From: Photobacterium iliopiscarium
Lineage (GTDB): Bacteria > Pseudomonadota > Gammaproteobacteria > Enterobacterales > Vibrionaceae
Reading direction: 5' to 3'
Assembly: GCF_003026395.1 (NCBI RefSeq)
Contig: NZ_PYOO01000017.1
Location: forward strand, 1-64,000
DNA length: 64,000 nt
Of the stretch, positions 9,875 to 20,215 are shown in pieces. Under the pieces are notes generated by a model that did not search any database, was not told the origin of the DNA, and saw only the letters and a program-made list of their open reading frames with translations. Made by a program: the position numbers and the translations under genes. How positions within the stretch are numbered: the first letter of the stretch is position 1; the number at the start of each line of letters is the position of its first letter.

Positions 9875-10897
9875 ATGTCACATATCATACCCCGAAACGT
9901 GCCATCTGTTGAGCAAAACTGGCTGAATGATCTAGCTAATGCGATATCTGATCCCTTAAAGCTACTCAATTGGCTTAAAATTGATCCAACACCTTGGCAA
10001 AAAGGCCTCGCGGCTAAAAATTCATTCGCACTTCGCGTTCCTGTAAGTTTTGTCGAAAGAATGGAAGTTGGCAACCCATACGATCCATTGTTGCGCCAAG
10101 TACTGCCGCTAGAGCAAGAATTTGAGGTTCATCCAGGCTACTCAACCGATCCTCTTGATGAACAAGATAACCTCATTCCTGGGCTATTACACAAGTATCA
10201 CAATCGTGTGTTGATGATCGTTAAAGGCGGTTGTGCAGTAAATTGCCGCTATTGCTTTCGACGCCACTTTCCTTATCAAGATAACAAAGGCAATAAAACC
10301 GTCTGGCAGCAAAGTATTGATTACATCGCAACCCAACCACACATTAACGAAGTGATCTTATCTGGTGGTGATCCACTAATGGCTAAAGATCACGAATTAA
10401 CATGGTTGCTCGAACATATTGCCGCAATTCCACATATTAAACGGTTGCGTATTCACAGCCGCTTACCCGTTGTGATACCACATCGCATCACACCAGCACT
10501 GTGTGAGTTATTTGCTAGCAGTCGTTTACAAATTATCATGGTGACCCATATTAACCATGCCAATGAAATCAATAATGAGCTAACCTCGGCGATGACACAG
10601 CTCAAGCTCGTTAACGTTACCCTGCTAAACCAAAGTGTGCTCCTTAAAGGGGTTAATGACTCCGTCACAGCGCTAACAGACCTCAGCGAAGCCTTATTTG
10701 ATGCAGGAATATTACCGTACTACTTACACGTACTGGATCACGTACAAGGCGCTGCACACTTCTTTGTCAGTGATCAACAGGCACGTATCTTAATGGCCGG
10801 ATTAATCAATAATGTTTCAGGTTATTTAGTTCCAACATTAACCCGTGAAATCGGCGGCAGAAGCAGCAAAACCCCACTCGATCTTCACCTTGAATAA
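9875..10897 (+). CDS. epmB: EF-P-modifying L-lysine 2,3-aminomutase
   Basis: Radical SAM, PLP-dependent enzyme converting (S)-alpha-lysine to (R)-beta-lysine, the substrate EpmA attaches to EF-P. The radical SAM cluster motif is CAVNCRYC (CxxxCxxC) near residue 120; GGDPLM follows near 162 as the SAM-binding Gly-rich segment. I begin it at the ATG at 9875 (MSHIIPRN, 340 residues, E. coli 342). The frame stays open 47 codons further upstream, but that part overlaps efp on the other strand and is not family-like. The upstream gap to efp is so short that the two promoters must overlap the opposite gene. Confidence 0.95.
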   Translation: MSHIIPRNVPSVEQNWLNDLANAISDPLKLLNWLKIDPTPWQKGLAAKNSFALRVPVSFVERMEVGNPYDPLLRQVLPLEQEFEVHPGYSTDPLDEQDNLIPGLLHKYHNRVLMIVKGGCAVNCRYCFRRHFPYQDNKGNKTVWQQSIDYIATQPHINEVILSGGDPLMAKDHELTWLLEHIAAIPHIKRLRIHSRLPVVIPHRITPALCELFASSRLQIIMVTHINHANEINNELTSAMTQLKLVNVTLLNQSVLLKGVNDSVTALTDLSEALFDAGILPYYLHVLDHVQGAAHFFVSDQQARILMAGLINNVSGYLVPTLTREIGGRSSKTPLDLHLE

Positions 10898-10960
10898 CCG
10901 CTATTGATTGATATTCTTGCCCTTCACCACCTAATTTCTCTGATTATTTCATCGAATTAA

Positions 10961-10986
10961 TGCTGACTTGTTATTACGAGTCAGCA
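10961..10986 (+). terminator. Perfect hairpin downstream of epmB
   Basis: TGCTGACT and AGTCAGCA flank a 10-nt loop, 63 bp past the epmB stop. No T tract follows, so termination is possible but not assured. Confidence 0.45.
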
Positions 10987-11347
10987 GAATATCCACCTCA
11001 ATATCAGCGAAAAACTCACAACGTACAGCTTTCCTTGCTAAAAACACCAAAAACATACACTTATCTTTTAGCCTATGATAGGTCATGCAACAAACCAATG
11101 TAAACCATTGTTTTATAAGAGCTGTACAGCTTGTGCAGCTTTACTAGCTATATATCTCAAAAGCTATTGGCCTATGATGTTACTTTTAATGTTCTACCAA
11201 TTTTATTACAGTTCACCATTAAAAAAAATCATCGTGGCAGATCTCGATTTTTTAATGATTTACGTGCATAGTCGCGCCTCATACAGCAGCCCGTTATTGT
11301 TCTAGGCGTCGCCAAACGTCGTCGCTGCTGCCAACCCGCTCCCTTAC
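10987..11347. repeat. AT-rich gap with degenerate GTACAGC repeats
   Basis: No gene is supported in this stretch. Two related words occur: ACGTACAGCTTTCC at 11021 and CTGTACAGCTTGTG at 11123. Each is followed, 50-60 bp later, by GCCTATGAT (about 11072 and 11170). Similar elements recur at 12432 and 13359. A 76-codon open frame at 11075-11305 has no ribosome-binding site and no recognisable features. Confidence 0.45.
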
Positions 11348-11359
11348 ATGAGTATCGCA

Positions 11360-12262
11360 ATGAAAATTGGCATTTTGTCACAGGACGCAAACTTATATTC
11401 AACCCGCCGTCTGCATGAGGCTTGTCAACAACGAGGCCATGAGGCGGTTATTATCAATGCCCTTCGCTGTTACATGAATATCAACTCAGTTCAACCCTCA
11501 ATTCATTTTGAAGGGACTGATCTGATTGGCTTTGATGCCATCATTCCTCGCATTGGCTCAGACATTACCTTTTATGGTTGTGCGGTATTACGTCAATTTG
11601 AAATGATGGGTGTGTTTGCTGTAAATCAATCTATTGCGATTTCACGCTCTCGTGACAAACTACGTTCATTACAATTATTAAGTCGCCAAGGTGTTGGTAT
11701 GCCAATTACAGGCTTTGCCAGTAAGCCTGATGATGTCTTAGATCTGATCAAAATGGTTGGAGGCGCACCATTAGTTATCAAACTTTTAGAAGGCACTCAA
11801 GGCATTGGGGTTGTACTTGCTGAAACTCAAAAAGCAGCCGAAAGTGTTATTGAAGCATTTATGGGCCTTAAGGCTCACATTATGGTGCAGGAATATATAG
11901 AAGAAGCCGGTGGTGCTGATATTCGTTGTTTTGTCATTGGTGATAAAGTCATTGCTTCAATGAAACGTCAAGCCGCAGAAGGCGAGTTCCGTTCAAACTT
12001 ACACCGTGGTGGCAGTGCATCATTAATTAAGATTACGCCAGAAGAGCGCAAAACAGCGATTGCTGCTGCCAAAGCGATGGGACTCAGTGTTGCTGGCGTT
12101 GATTTATTGCGATCTAAACGCGGACCATTGATCATGGAAGTAAACTCATCACCAGGTCTTGAAGGTATTGAAGCGGCAACAGGTAAAGATATTGCAGGTA
12201 TGATCATTGAGTACATTGAAAAGAATGCAGAAAAAAGTCGTCGTAATTTACAAAATCAATAA
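11360..12262 (+). CDS. rimK: Ribosomal protein S6 glutamate ligase-type ATP-grasp enzyme
   Basis: ATP-grasp ligase that adds glutamates to the C terminus of ribosomal protein S6 in E. coli. The N-terminal RimK domain starts [18 protein letters not shown]; the ATP-grasp core shows [18 protein letters not shown] near residue 135, [18 protein letters not shown] near 180, and the Mg-binding end [13 protein letters not shown] near 260. The ATG at 11360 gives 300 residues, the E. coli length. An in-frame ATG 12 bp earlier (11348) is equally possible, since neither has a clear ribosome-binding site. It stands alone, with a strong terminator after it. Confidence 0.94.
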   Translation: MKIGILSQDANLYSTRRLHEACQQRGHEAVIINALRCYMNINSVQPSIHFEGTDLIGFDAIIPRIGSDITFYGCAVLRQFEMMGVFAVNQSIAISRSRDKLRSLQLLSRQGVGMPITGFASKPDDVLDLIKMVGGAPLVIKLLEGTQGIGVVLAETQKAAESVIEAFMGLKAHIMVQEYIEEAGGADIRCFVIGDKVIASMKRQAAEGEFRSNLHRGGSASLIKITPEERKTAIAAAKAMGLSVAGVDLLRSKRGPLIMEVNSSPGLEGIEAATGKDIAGMIIEYIEKNAEKSRRNLQNQ

Positions 12263-12282
12263 GTTATAACGAACGTTTTCTT

Positions 12283-12311
12283 AAAAAGCAGCTATCTTCA
12301 GCTGCTTTTTT
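12283..12311 (+). terminator. Terminator of rimK
   Basis: AAAAAGCAGCT and AGCTGCTTTTT flank a 6-nt loop and end in T6, 20 bp after the stop codon. Confidence 0.9.
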
Positions 12312-12401
12312 ATTCCGCAAACAATAACGATCAGCTTTTAATAAAAATAGCAGCTAAAAGGTGAGCATTTTACAGCCAGTGTTGTTTTAAATAAAAATGC
12401 T

Positions 12402-12515
12402 CATAAGTAATTGATATTAAATAACAAAAAAACGTACAGCCTTTTTGGCTTTTCACTCAGCGAACTAATGCTTTAGGTTTGTCATGTTATAAATACTTAA
12501 AATAACTATTCTATT
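12402..12515. repeat. Intergenic repeat copy A
   Basis: Starts CATAAGTAATTGATATTAA, continues to ACGTACAGCCTTTTTGGCT, then GTCATGTTAT and ACTATTCT. It aligns by eye with copy B at 13327-13435 along most of its length, with gaps. The two copies flank the unrecognised gene at 12679. Function unknown; AGCC/GGCT inside could form a small hairpin followed by T3. Confidence 0.5.
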
Positions 12516-12678
12516 CAAAAAACACCCGCAAATCCTCCTAAGAAGATAGTGTTATCTATAATAAATGTGACCTTTAAAACACTCAGTAATCAATCTATTG
12601 ATTAGTGCTACCTCATGCTGTCAAATTACGCTAACGTATAAAAAATATCGTAAGAATAAGACAAATAAAGGATAAGTA

Positions 12679-13131
12679 ATGATTGATTTTAATTATACGG
12701 TTGAAATGGTAGAGGATGAGCAGGCATATAGTATGGGACAAGTAAATACTAATGATGTTCCCGCGGAAGCTCTGACAACTTACACTCAACTACTGTCACA
12801 ATTACTGCAACAACCAGAACAAGGCAAACGTTATGCTGGCTTTGGCTTTGACGGCGCAGAAAAATTAGCATTCAGTGCCTTACAAATTACAGAGCACGAT
12901 CAAATTGGTGCGGGCATGGTCTATAACCCAGATGATAATGGTGACAATTTTGTTTTAATTGGCCGTGTCTTCTTTAGCATCAAAGAAAGCAAGGTTTCAT
13001 TCAACATGGAGCCAAATGCTGATGATGTACTCGTGCAAGGCGATGTTGATTTACGTGGTTATATTCAATCATTTGTAATTTGTTTTATGGCGGCGTGGGT
13101 CGCTTTAAACCAAGAGCATCTACCTCGTTAA
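12679..13131 (+). CDS. Hypothetical protein, 150 residues
   Basis: I do not recognise this protein. It has a good ribosome-binding site (AAAGGATAAGTA) before the ATG and a strong terminator 45 bp after the stop, so it is probably expressed alone. The protein is acidic (pI low by eye: many Asp and Glu), with no signal peptide. Residues 128-142 (IQSFVICFMAAWVAL) form one hydrophobic helix near the C terminus, long enough for an amphipathic or membrane-contacting segment. The middle holds GKRYAGFGFDGAEKLAF and a YNPDDNGDNFVLIGRVFFSI beta-like stretch. Long AT-rich gaps and degenerate repeats lie on both sides, which hints at an accessory gene, but codon use looks like its neighbours. Confidence 0.8.
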   Translation: MIDFNYTVEMVEDEQAYSMGQVNTNDVPAEALTTYTQLLSQLLQQPEQGKRYAGFGFDGAEKLAFSALQITEHDQIGAGMVYNPDDNGDNFVLIGRVFFSIKESKVSFNMEPNADDVLVQGDVDLRGYIQSFVICFMAAWVALNQEHLPR

Positions 13132-13176
13132 TCAGTTATTAGTTTCTTGGCTAGCGTACATATTTATATTTTAATG

Positions 13177-13204
13177 GCCTCAGTTTATTACTGGGGCTTT
13201 TTTA
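13177..13204 (+). terminator. Terminator of the 150-residue gene
   Basis: GCCTCAGT and ACTGGGGC (one T:G pair) flank a 5-nt loop and are followed by T6. Confidence 0.85.
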
Positions 13205-13996
13205 CACCTCAATGATTAATGGACTCTTTAATCTAACAATGCCACACAAAACGTACAGCTAGATATAAAAATGACAGCTATTTTATGTACAAAAAATCAC
13301 ACTGCAACCAAAAAACACAACTCACATATAAGTTACTGATAATAAAGAACTAAATAAGCGTACAGCTTTTCGTGCTTTTTATCCGCCAAGCAATGGTTAG
13401 TCGTGTTATTTTAACTCTGCCACTATTCTTCCTCCCTGATAAATAAATGTTAGCCGTCCTCTCGAATAACACCATAAAATATTAACACCACACTTCACTG
13501 TTCAATTTATTTTAAAATAAGCAGCTAAAAGCAAAATAATAAGCAAATAACTATCCATATATAAAATAACTTATATTTTGCAAACAACCTTCTTTAAAGC
13601 AAAATATAGTACCGTAACAAAATAACAGTAAAATACACTTAAATGATATAAATTAACAAAAATATTAAATTTACAAATAAAACTGTACTTGGATTTTTTT
13701 GTGTTTTTCTCCATGATCTTATTCCAATCATGATCAGGTTTAATTCATTAAACGCTTACGGCTATAAATTCATAAAGATTATTACTCTCAACCATTGAAT
13801 CACGATCACCTTTTTACAAAAAGAACAGTTAATAGGTGTACGTATTATTTTTGTTTTGTCGGGATCGAAGATATACACATAACTCATTGTTTTTATTTGG
13901 ATTTATTTGCGTGCAGCTTTTTGAGGAATATTCCCTGTGAACTGTGCGCGTAGGGTAATAAACAATAAAGAAGGAAGAGAACAAAATAATGGCAAT
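13205..13996. other. Long gene-free AT-rich gap
   Basis: About 790 bp with no supported gene between two convergent genes. It holds ACGTACAGCTAG at 13251, repeat copy B (13327-13435), and a run of almost pure A/T from about 13540 to 13700. No tRNA or recognisable small RNA was found, though an unannotated sRNA cannot be excluded. Confidence 0.6.
13327..13435. repeat. Intergenic repeat copy B
   Basis: Starts TATAAGTTACTGATAATAA, then GCGTACAGCTTTTCGTGCTTTTT, GTCGTGTTAT and ACTATTCT. It matches copy A (12402-12515) with substitutions and small gaps, in the same orientation. Confidence 0.5.
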
Positions 13997-14025
13997 AAAA
14001 AAGCCGAGCTATGCTCGACTTTTTT
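13997..14025 (-). terminator. Terminator of groESL
   Basis: On the minus strand GTCGAGC and GCTCGGC flank a 3-nt loop with T6 after. It lies 51 bp beyond the groEL stop. Confidence 0.88.
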
Positions 14026-14075
14026 GATACTGTTTTTATAACAAAGAGACGTTAATCTCTACGGTTATAAATGGA

Positions 14076-15761
<1,686 letters not shown>

Positions 15762-16052
15762 TTATTCAACGATTGCCATAATGTCATTTTCAGACATGAT
15801 AAGAACTTCTTTACCGTCAATTTTTTCAGTCTTAGTGCCGTAGCCTTCTGCAAAAATAACGACGTCGCCCACTTGTACATCTAGTGGTTGTACGGTGCCA
15901 TTTTCAAGAATACGACCTTTACCTACTGCAAGGATTTTACCGCGAGTAGATTTTTCAGCCGCAGAACCCGTTAACACGATGCCACCGGCAGACTTAGATT
16001 CAACTTCTTGGCGTTCAACGATAACACGGTCGTGTAAAGGACGAATGTTCAT
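15762..16052 (-). CDS. groS: Co-chaperonin GroES (10 kDa)
   Basis: Forms the heptameric lid of Gro[22 protein letters not shown] opens the protein and the mobile loop [17 protein letters not shown] follows near residue 18. The start is placed at 16052 (96 residues, family length 96-97), with AGGAGAG 7 nt upstream; a longer frame to 16103 would add 17 residues not found in the family. First gene of the groESL operon, behind a heat-shock-type promoter. Confidence 0.97.
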   Translation of the reverse strand: MNIRPLHDRVIVERQEVESKSAGGIVLTGSAAEKSTRGKILAVGKGRILENGTVQPLDVQVGDVVIFAEGYGTKTEKIDGKEVLIMSENDIMAIVE

Positions 16053-16136
16053 TGGTCGTCTCTCCTGATAATTAAGGTAATGTCCATGATTTGAAGCCCA
16101 CAAGCTTTCACTTGTATGACTTTCTATATGGGTAAG

Positions 16137-16164
16137 ATGTTGGGTCTAATTTCTAAATCGCAAG
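16137..16164 (-). promoter_or_regulatory. Candidate sigma-32 heat-shock promoter of groESL
   Basis: On the minus strand CTTGCGA and CCCAACAT are 13 bp apart, resembling the sigma-32 boxes CTTGAAA and CCCCATnT. The position, about 85 bp before groES, fits. The match is imperfect. Confidence 0.55.
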
Positions 16165-16259
16165 GTTTAGGCGGCTTTTTTTTGTTATTTATTTGAGAAA
16201 TTTTGCCCGATCACACACTTTGCATTAGGGTATGCAGGCATCCTTTTTTTGAGACCATT

Positions 16260-17615
16260 ATGGCAACATTACCCAAGTCAGATAAACATGGATTATTATC
16301 AGCTCCAATTCCTGATGCATTACGTCGGTTAACGGTGCCAATGGTGTTTGGCATGATCGCGATTTTAATGTTTAATTTAGTCGATACTTTCTTTATTTCA
16401 CGCTTGGGCACTAACGCACTCGCCGCCGTCAGTTTTACCTTCCCAGTCACCTTTGGCTTAAACTGCATTACCATGGGAATGAACGTCGGCATATCAACCA
16501 GTATTGGACGTATGCTCGGTCAAGGTGATAACCACAGTGCCGCACGTATTACCACTCATGGACTGTTATTGAGCCTATTGTTGATGATCATAGGATCGAT
16601 TATCGGCTTACTCACCATTAAACCGCTATTTACCTTAATGGGTGCGTCAGCTGAGTTATTGCCCATTATCGAACAATATATGACAGTGTGGTACATCGCG
16701 ATCCCTTTGCTGGTGATCCCGATGGCGGGCAATAGTGCCATTCGTGCCACTGGTGATGCTAAAAGCCCCGCCAAGATAATGGTGATCGCGGGGGTTATTA
16801 ACGGCTTATTAGATCCGCTATTGATCTTTGGTTATGGTCCTTTTCCTGCGTTAGGTGTAAAAGGTGCCGCTATTGCCAGTGGTATAAGTTGGATATTTGC
16901 ACTTATTGTCTCACTGCACCTGCTTTATAACCGTGAAAAACTGCTGATTTTTCCGCAATGGCGATTATTGAAAAATGATTGGCAACAAATATTACACATT
17001 GGTGCACCTGCGGGGTTATCAACCGCACTTAACCCACTATCTGGCGCATTCTTAATGGCATTACTGGCCAGTCAAAGTACGGCTTCTGTGGCTGCTTATG
17101 GTGCAGCAATGCGGGTTGAATCATTACTCGTCATTGTGATGATGGCATTAAGTTCTGCATTAATGCCTTTTATGGCGCAAAACCTAGGGGCACAAAAACC
17201 ACAACGTGCATTTAGTGCATTATTTACCGCCATGCACTTTGCTATAGGATTCCAGTTACTGGTGTTTATTGCGATGGTACCGCTCAGCATGCCATTAGCC
17301 GCACTATTTTCAAAAGATACAATGGTTCAAAATCAATTATGGCATTACTTATTAGTGGTTCCCGCCAGTTATGGGTTACAGGCTATTTGTATGTTGTTAA
17401 TTAGTGCATTAAATGCCTTACATAAAACCATTGATGCACTCTGCTGGAATTTATTCCGCTTATTTGTACTGCTCGTACCCGCCGCATGGGTAGGCAGTTA
17501 TATTTATGGTACTAATGGGCTGTTTATGGGTATCGCTATTGCCAATATCATCAGTGGTATTGGTGCTTATTGTTATGCTCGAAAACTCCGTGCAAACATG
17601 CCGTTATTACTGTAA
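16260..17615 (+). CDS. MATE family multidrug/toxin efflux transporter
   Basis: Inner-membrane secondary transporter, expected to export drugs or other cationic compounds in exchange for Na+ or H+. About twelve hydrophobic segments fill 451 residues, in two halves. Family features seen: LTVPMVFGMIAILMFNLVDTFFIS at the start, NALAAVSFTFPV, and NSAIRATGDAKSPAKIMV near 165. I take the ATG at 16260 (MATLPKSDKHG); an earlier TTG at 16203 would add 19 unlikely residues. Exact substrate and subfamily (NorM or DinF-like) are not clear. Stands alone, divergent from groES. Confidence 0.92.
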   Translation: MATLPKSDKHGLLSAPIPDALRRLTVPMVFGMIAILMFNLVDTFFISRLGTNALAAVSFTFPVTFGLNCITMGMNVGISTSIGRMLGQGDNHSAARITTHGLLLSLLLMIIGSIIGLLTIKPLFTLMGASAELLPIIEQYMTVWYIAIPLLVIPMAGNSAIRATGDAKSPAKIMVIAGVINGLLDPLLIFGYGPFPALGVKGAAIASGISWIFALIVSLHLLYNREKLLIFPQWRLLKNDWQQILHIGAPAGLSTALNPLSGAFLMALLASQSTASVAAYGAAMRVESLLVIVMMALSSALMPFMAQNLGAQKPQRAFSALFTAMHFAIGFQLLVFIAMVPLSMPLAALFSKDTMVQNQLWHYLLVVPASYGLQAICMLLISALNALHKTIDALCWNLFRLFVLLVPAAWVGSYIYGTNGLFMGIAIANIISGIGAYCYARKLRANMPLLL

Positions 17616-17635
17616 TAGATATGAATAGCATGAAT

Positions 17636-17664
17636 AAAAAAAAGCAGCCTCAGCTGCTTTTTTT
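17636..17664. terminator. Bidirectional terminator, MATE gene/fxsA
   Basis: A8, GCAGC, CTCA loop, GCTGC and T7. It serves the MATE gene on the plus strand and can serve fxsA on the minus strand. Confidence 0.85.
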
Positions 17665-17697
17665 ATTGGTAACATTTTCGCTTCGTGTCTGTTGCAT

Positions 17698-18192
17698 TTA
17701 AGGCAGACGAGGATTGGAATTGTTATTATTATGGTCATCTTTACGCTCAAACTCACCATCAAACACATCACCATTAGCGGCATCTTTTGCATGAGTATGA
17801 TGTGAAAACCCACCACCAAATTGATTAAAACTATTTTTCAAGGTCACTTTTTGCATTAATAATTGCGCGACTTTAGCCCGTGACGGTGGCAATAATAAAA
17901 CTAATCCTAACGCATCAGTCATAAATCCTGGGGTTAATAATAATACGCCAGCCACTGCTAACAACATCCCTTCAATGATTTCTTGAGTGGGCATCTCACC
18001 TTGTTGCAGCTTGTTCTGAACGGAGGTTAAGGTTGCAATACCTTGACTTCTTACTAACGATGCCCCAATAACTGCCGTTAAAAAAACGATCGTTATCGTT
18101 GGCCATAGCCCTAATAAGCCCCCCACTTGAATAAATAAGCCAATTTCAACCATTGGCACTACAATAAACAGTAACATTAATAGTGGAAACAC
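17698..18192 (-). CDS. fxsA: FxsA family membrane protein
   Basis: Small inner-membrane protein; in E. coli its overproduction relieves exclusion of phage T7 by the F plasmid, but the normal role is unknown. Two to three hydrophobic segments lie at the start (PLLMLLFIVVPMVEIGLFIQVG; GLWPTITIVFLTAVIGASLV) and centre (MLLAVAGVLLLTPGFMTDALGLVLLLPP). The C-terminal tail is hydrophilic with FDGEFERKDD, as in E. coli. A GTG at 18192 with AAGGGG upstream gives 164 residues (E. coli 158); an ATG at 18237 would add 15. Divergent from aspA, as fxsA is in E. coli. Confidence 0.9.
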   Translation of the reverse strand: MFPLLMLLFIVVPMVEIGLFIQVGGLLGLWPTITIVFLTAVIGASLVRSQGIATLTSVQNKLQQGEMPTQEIIEGMLLAVAGVLLLTPGFMTDALGLVLLLPPSRAKVAQLLMQKVTLKNSFNQFGGGFSHHTHAKDAANGDVFDGEFERKDDHNNNNSNPRLP

Positions 18193-18640
18193 ACCCCGCC
18201 CCTTATCTTTAAATGATTTTATGCTGACGCACAGCAATAGACATTACCTGATTATCCATTTAATTACTCATTACAAATTCCATTAGCTCATTCAAATGTG
18301 TTAACAAATAAAACAAATTACAATTTGAATTGGTTCCAAAAAAGTCAGAACCATACCTACATTTCATTCACATCTTGTCATTTTTATTCATTTTCTGCGT
18401 AAAACAACGTGCTACTGTTAACAGAAACTGTGAAAGAGATCGCGTTTCTGTGCAAAGATTAACAAGCTCTCGTAAAAAGTGATCTGGATTATGTTTTTAG
18501 CGGTTGAGGGGAGTATTATCGGCACCAATTAAGGTGTCAGGAATGATCATCTCGCCACAACGTTGCGACAATGGATTATCGCTAAAACTGTTGGTTTACT
18601 TATTGATTTTTAATTATAAAGTTTTGCAAAGGGCTATTTT
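18193..18640. other. Divergent regulatory region, fxsA/aspA
   Basis: A 448-bp gene-free stretch. It holds a CRP-like half-conserved site (18429-18444) and about 200 bp between that and aspA without a confident promoter call. Confidence 0.5.
18429..18444 (+). promoter_or_regulatory. Possible CRP site upstream of aspA
   Basis: TGTGAAAGAGATCGCG has a perfect left half (TGTGA) and a 3/5 right half at the correct N6 spacing. aspA is CRP-activated in E. coli, which supports the call. Confidence 0.4.
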
Positions 18641-20101
18641 ATGTCTCAAATGATTGATCTTGAAACAAATGAAGCAACAATCAATGTCGCAACACGTATA
18701 GAAGAAGATCTACTTGGCGAACGTCATGTTCCTGCTGATGCTTACTGGGGTATTCACACCCTACGTGCGATCGAGAACTTCAACATTTCTAACACAACAA
18801 TTTCTGATGTTCCTGAACTTGTACGTGGCATGGTATACACCAAAAAAGCAGCAGCAATGGCCAACAAAGAACTTGGCGCAATTCCTTCTGATATTGGTAA
18901 TTACATTGTTCAAGCGTGTGATCTTATTCTTGAAAGCGGCCGTTGCATGGATCAATTCCCATCTGACGTTTTCCAAGGTGGCGCTGGTACATCTGTAAAC
19001 ATGAACACTAACGAAGTTATCGCTAACCTTGCACTTGAAATTATGGGTGAAGAGAAAGGTCGCTACGACATCGTTAACCCAAATGATCATGTTAACAAAT
19101 CACAATCAACTAACTGTGCTTACCCTACTGGTTTCCGCGTTGCGGTATACAACAGCATCATCAACATGCTAGAAGCACTCGATTACCTAAAAACAGCATT
19201 TGATGTTAAAGCAACTGAATTTGCTAGCATTCTTAAAATGGGTCGTACTCAACTTCAAGACGCAGTGCCTATGACTGTTGGTCAAGAATTCCATGCGTAC
19301 GGCGTATTACTAAAAGAAGAAATCAAAAACCTTCAATACACTGCACAACTATTGCTTGAAGTTAACCTAGGTGCAACAGCGATTGGTACTGGTCTAAACG
19401 CAGCTACTGGTTACCAACAATTATCAGTTCAGCGTCTTGCTGAAATCACAGGTTTACCTGTTGTTGCTGCAGAAGATTTAATCGAAGCAACATCAGACTG
19501 TGGCGCTTACGTAATGGTTCACGGTGCGCTAAAACGTACTGCTGTTAAATTATCTAAAATTTGTAACGACTTACGTTTACTTTCTTCTGGCCCACGTACT
19601 GGTCTAAACGAAATTAACCTACCTGAAATGCAAGCGGGCTCTTCAATTATGCCAGCTAAAGTAAACCCAGTTATCCCTGAAGTGGTTAACCAAGTTTGCT
19701 TTAAAGTTATTGGTAACGACACCACAATTACTTTTGCAGCAGAAGCGGGTCAATTACAGTTAAACGTAATGGAACCAGTTATTGGTCAAGCGATTTTCGA
19801 ATCAATTAGCCTACTTAAAAATGCATGTATTAACCTACGTGATAAGTGCATTGAAGGTATTACAGTTAATAAAGAAGTGTGTGAAAGCCACGTCTTTAAC
19901 TCTATCGGTATCGTAACTTACCTAAATCCATTCATTGGCCACCACGAAGGTGACATTATTGGTAAGATTTGTGCAGAAACAGGTAAGAATGTACGTGAAG
20001 TCGTACTTGAGCGTGGATTACTGACTGAAGAGCAATTAGATGATATCTTCTCTATCGAGAACTTAATGCATCCTCAATATAAAGCTAAACGTTATAACTA
20101 A
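18641..20101 (+). CDS. aspA: Aspartate ammonia-lyase
   Basis: Splits L-aspartate into fumarate and ammonia in the cytoplasm, feeding fumarate to FrdABCD. The fumarase/aspartase signature [15 protein letters not shown] is at residue 330 or so, carrying the catalytic Ser. [13 protein letters not shown] and [13 protein letters not shown], two other conserved substrate regions, lie near 120 and 147. Length 486 (E. coli 478). An AAGGG ribosome-binding site precedes the ATG. dcuA follows after a hairpin, the E. coli order. Confidence 0.97.
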   Translation: MSQMIDLETNEATINVATRIEEDLLGERHVPADAYWGIHTLRAIENFNISNTTISDVPELVRGMVYTKKAAAMANKELGAIPSDIGNYIVQACDLILESGRCMDQFPSDVFQGGAGTSVNMNTNEVIANLALEIMGEEKGRYDIVNPNDHVNKSQSTNCAYPTGFRVAVYNSIINMLEALDYLKTAFDVKATEFASILKMGRTQLQDAVPMTVGQEFHAYGVLLKEEIKNLQYTAQLLLEVNLGATAIGTGLNAATGYQQLSVQRLAEITGLPVVAAEDLIEATSDCGAYVMVHGALKRTAVKLSKICNDLRLLSSGPRTGLNEINLPEMQAGSSIMPAKVNPVIPEVVNQVCFKVIGNDTTITFAAEAGQLQLNVMEPVIGQAIFESISLLKNACINLRDKCIEGITVNKEVCESHVFNSIGIVTYLNPFIGHHEGDIIGKICAETGKNVREVVLERGLLTEEQLDDIFSIENLMHPQYKAKRYN

Positions 20102-20124
20102 ATACGTTAACGCCTGAGAATAAC

Positions 20125-20158
20125 AGCGGATTGTCACTTGATTATCCGCTTTTTTTTT
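20125..20158 (+). terminator. Terminator between aspA and dcuA
   Basis: AGCGGAT and ATCCGCT arms surround a 12-nt loop and T8 follows. Some read-through into dcuA is likely because the genes work together. Confidence 0.85.
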
Positions 20159-20215
20159 GCAACTAAATCCTCCTTTTGATTTTTATCTTTTAAACTTTTA
20201 GACAGGAAAAATTCT

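Noticed and set aside
11075..11305. 76-codon open frame upstream of rimK
   Set aside because: No ribosome-binding site, no family features, and it overlaps degenerate intergenic repeats. Composition suggests chance.
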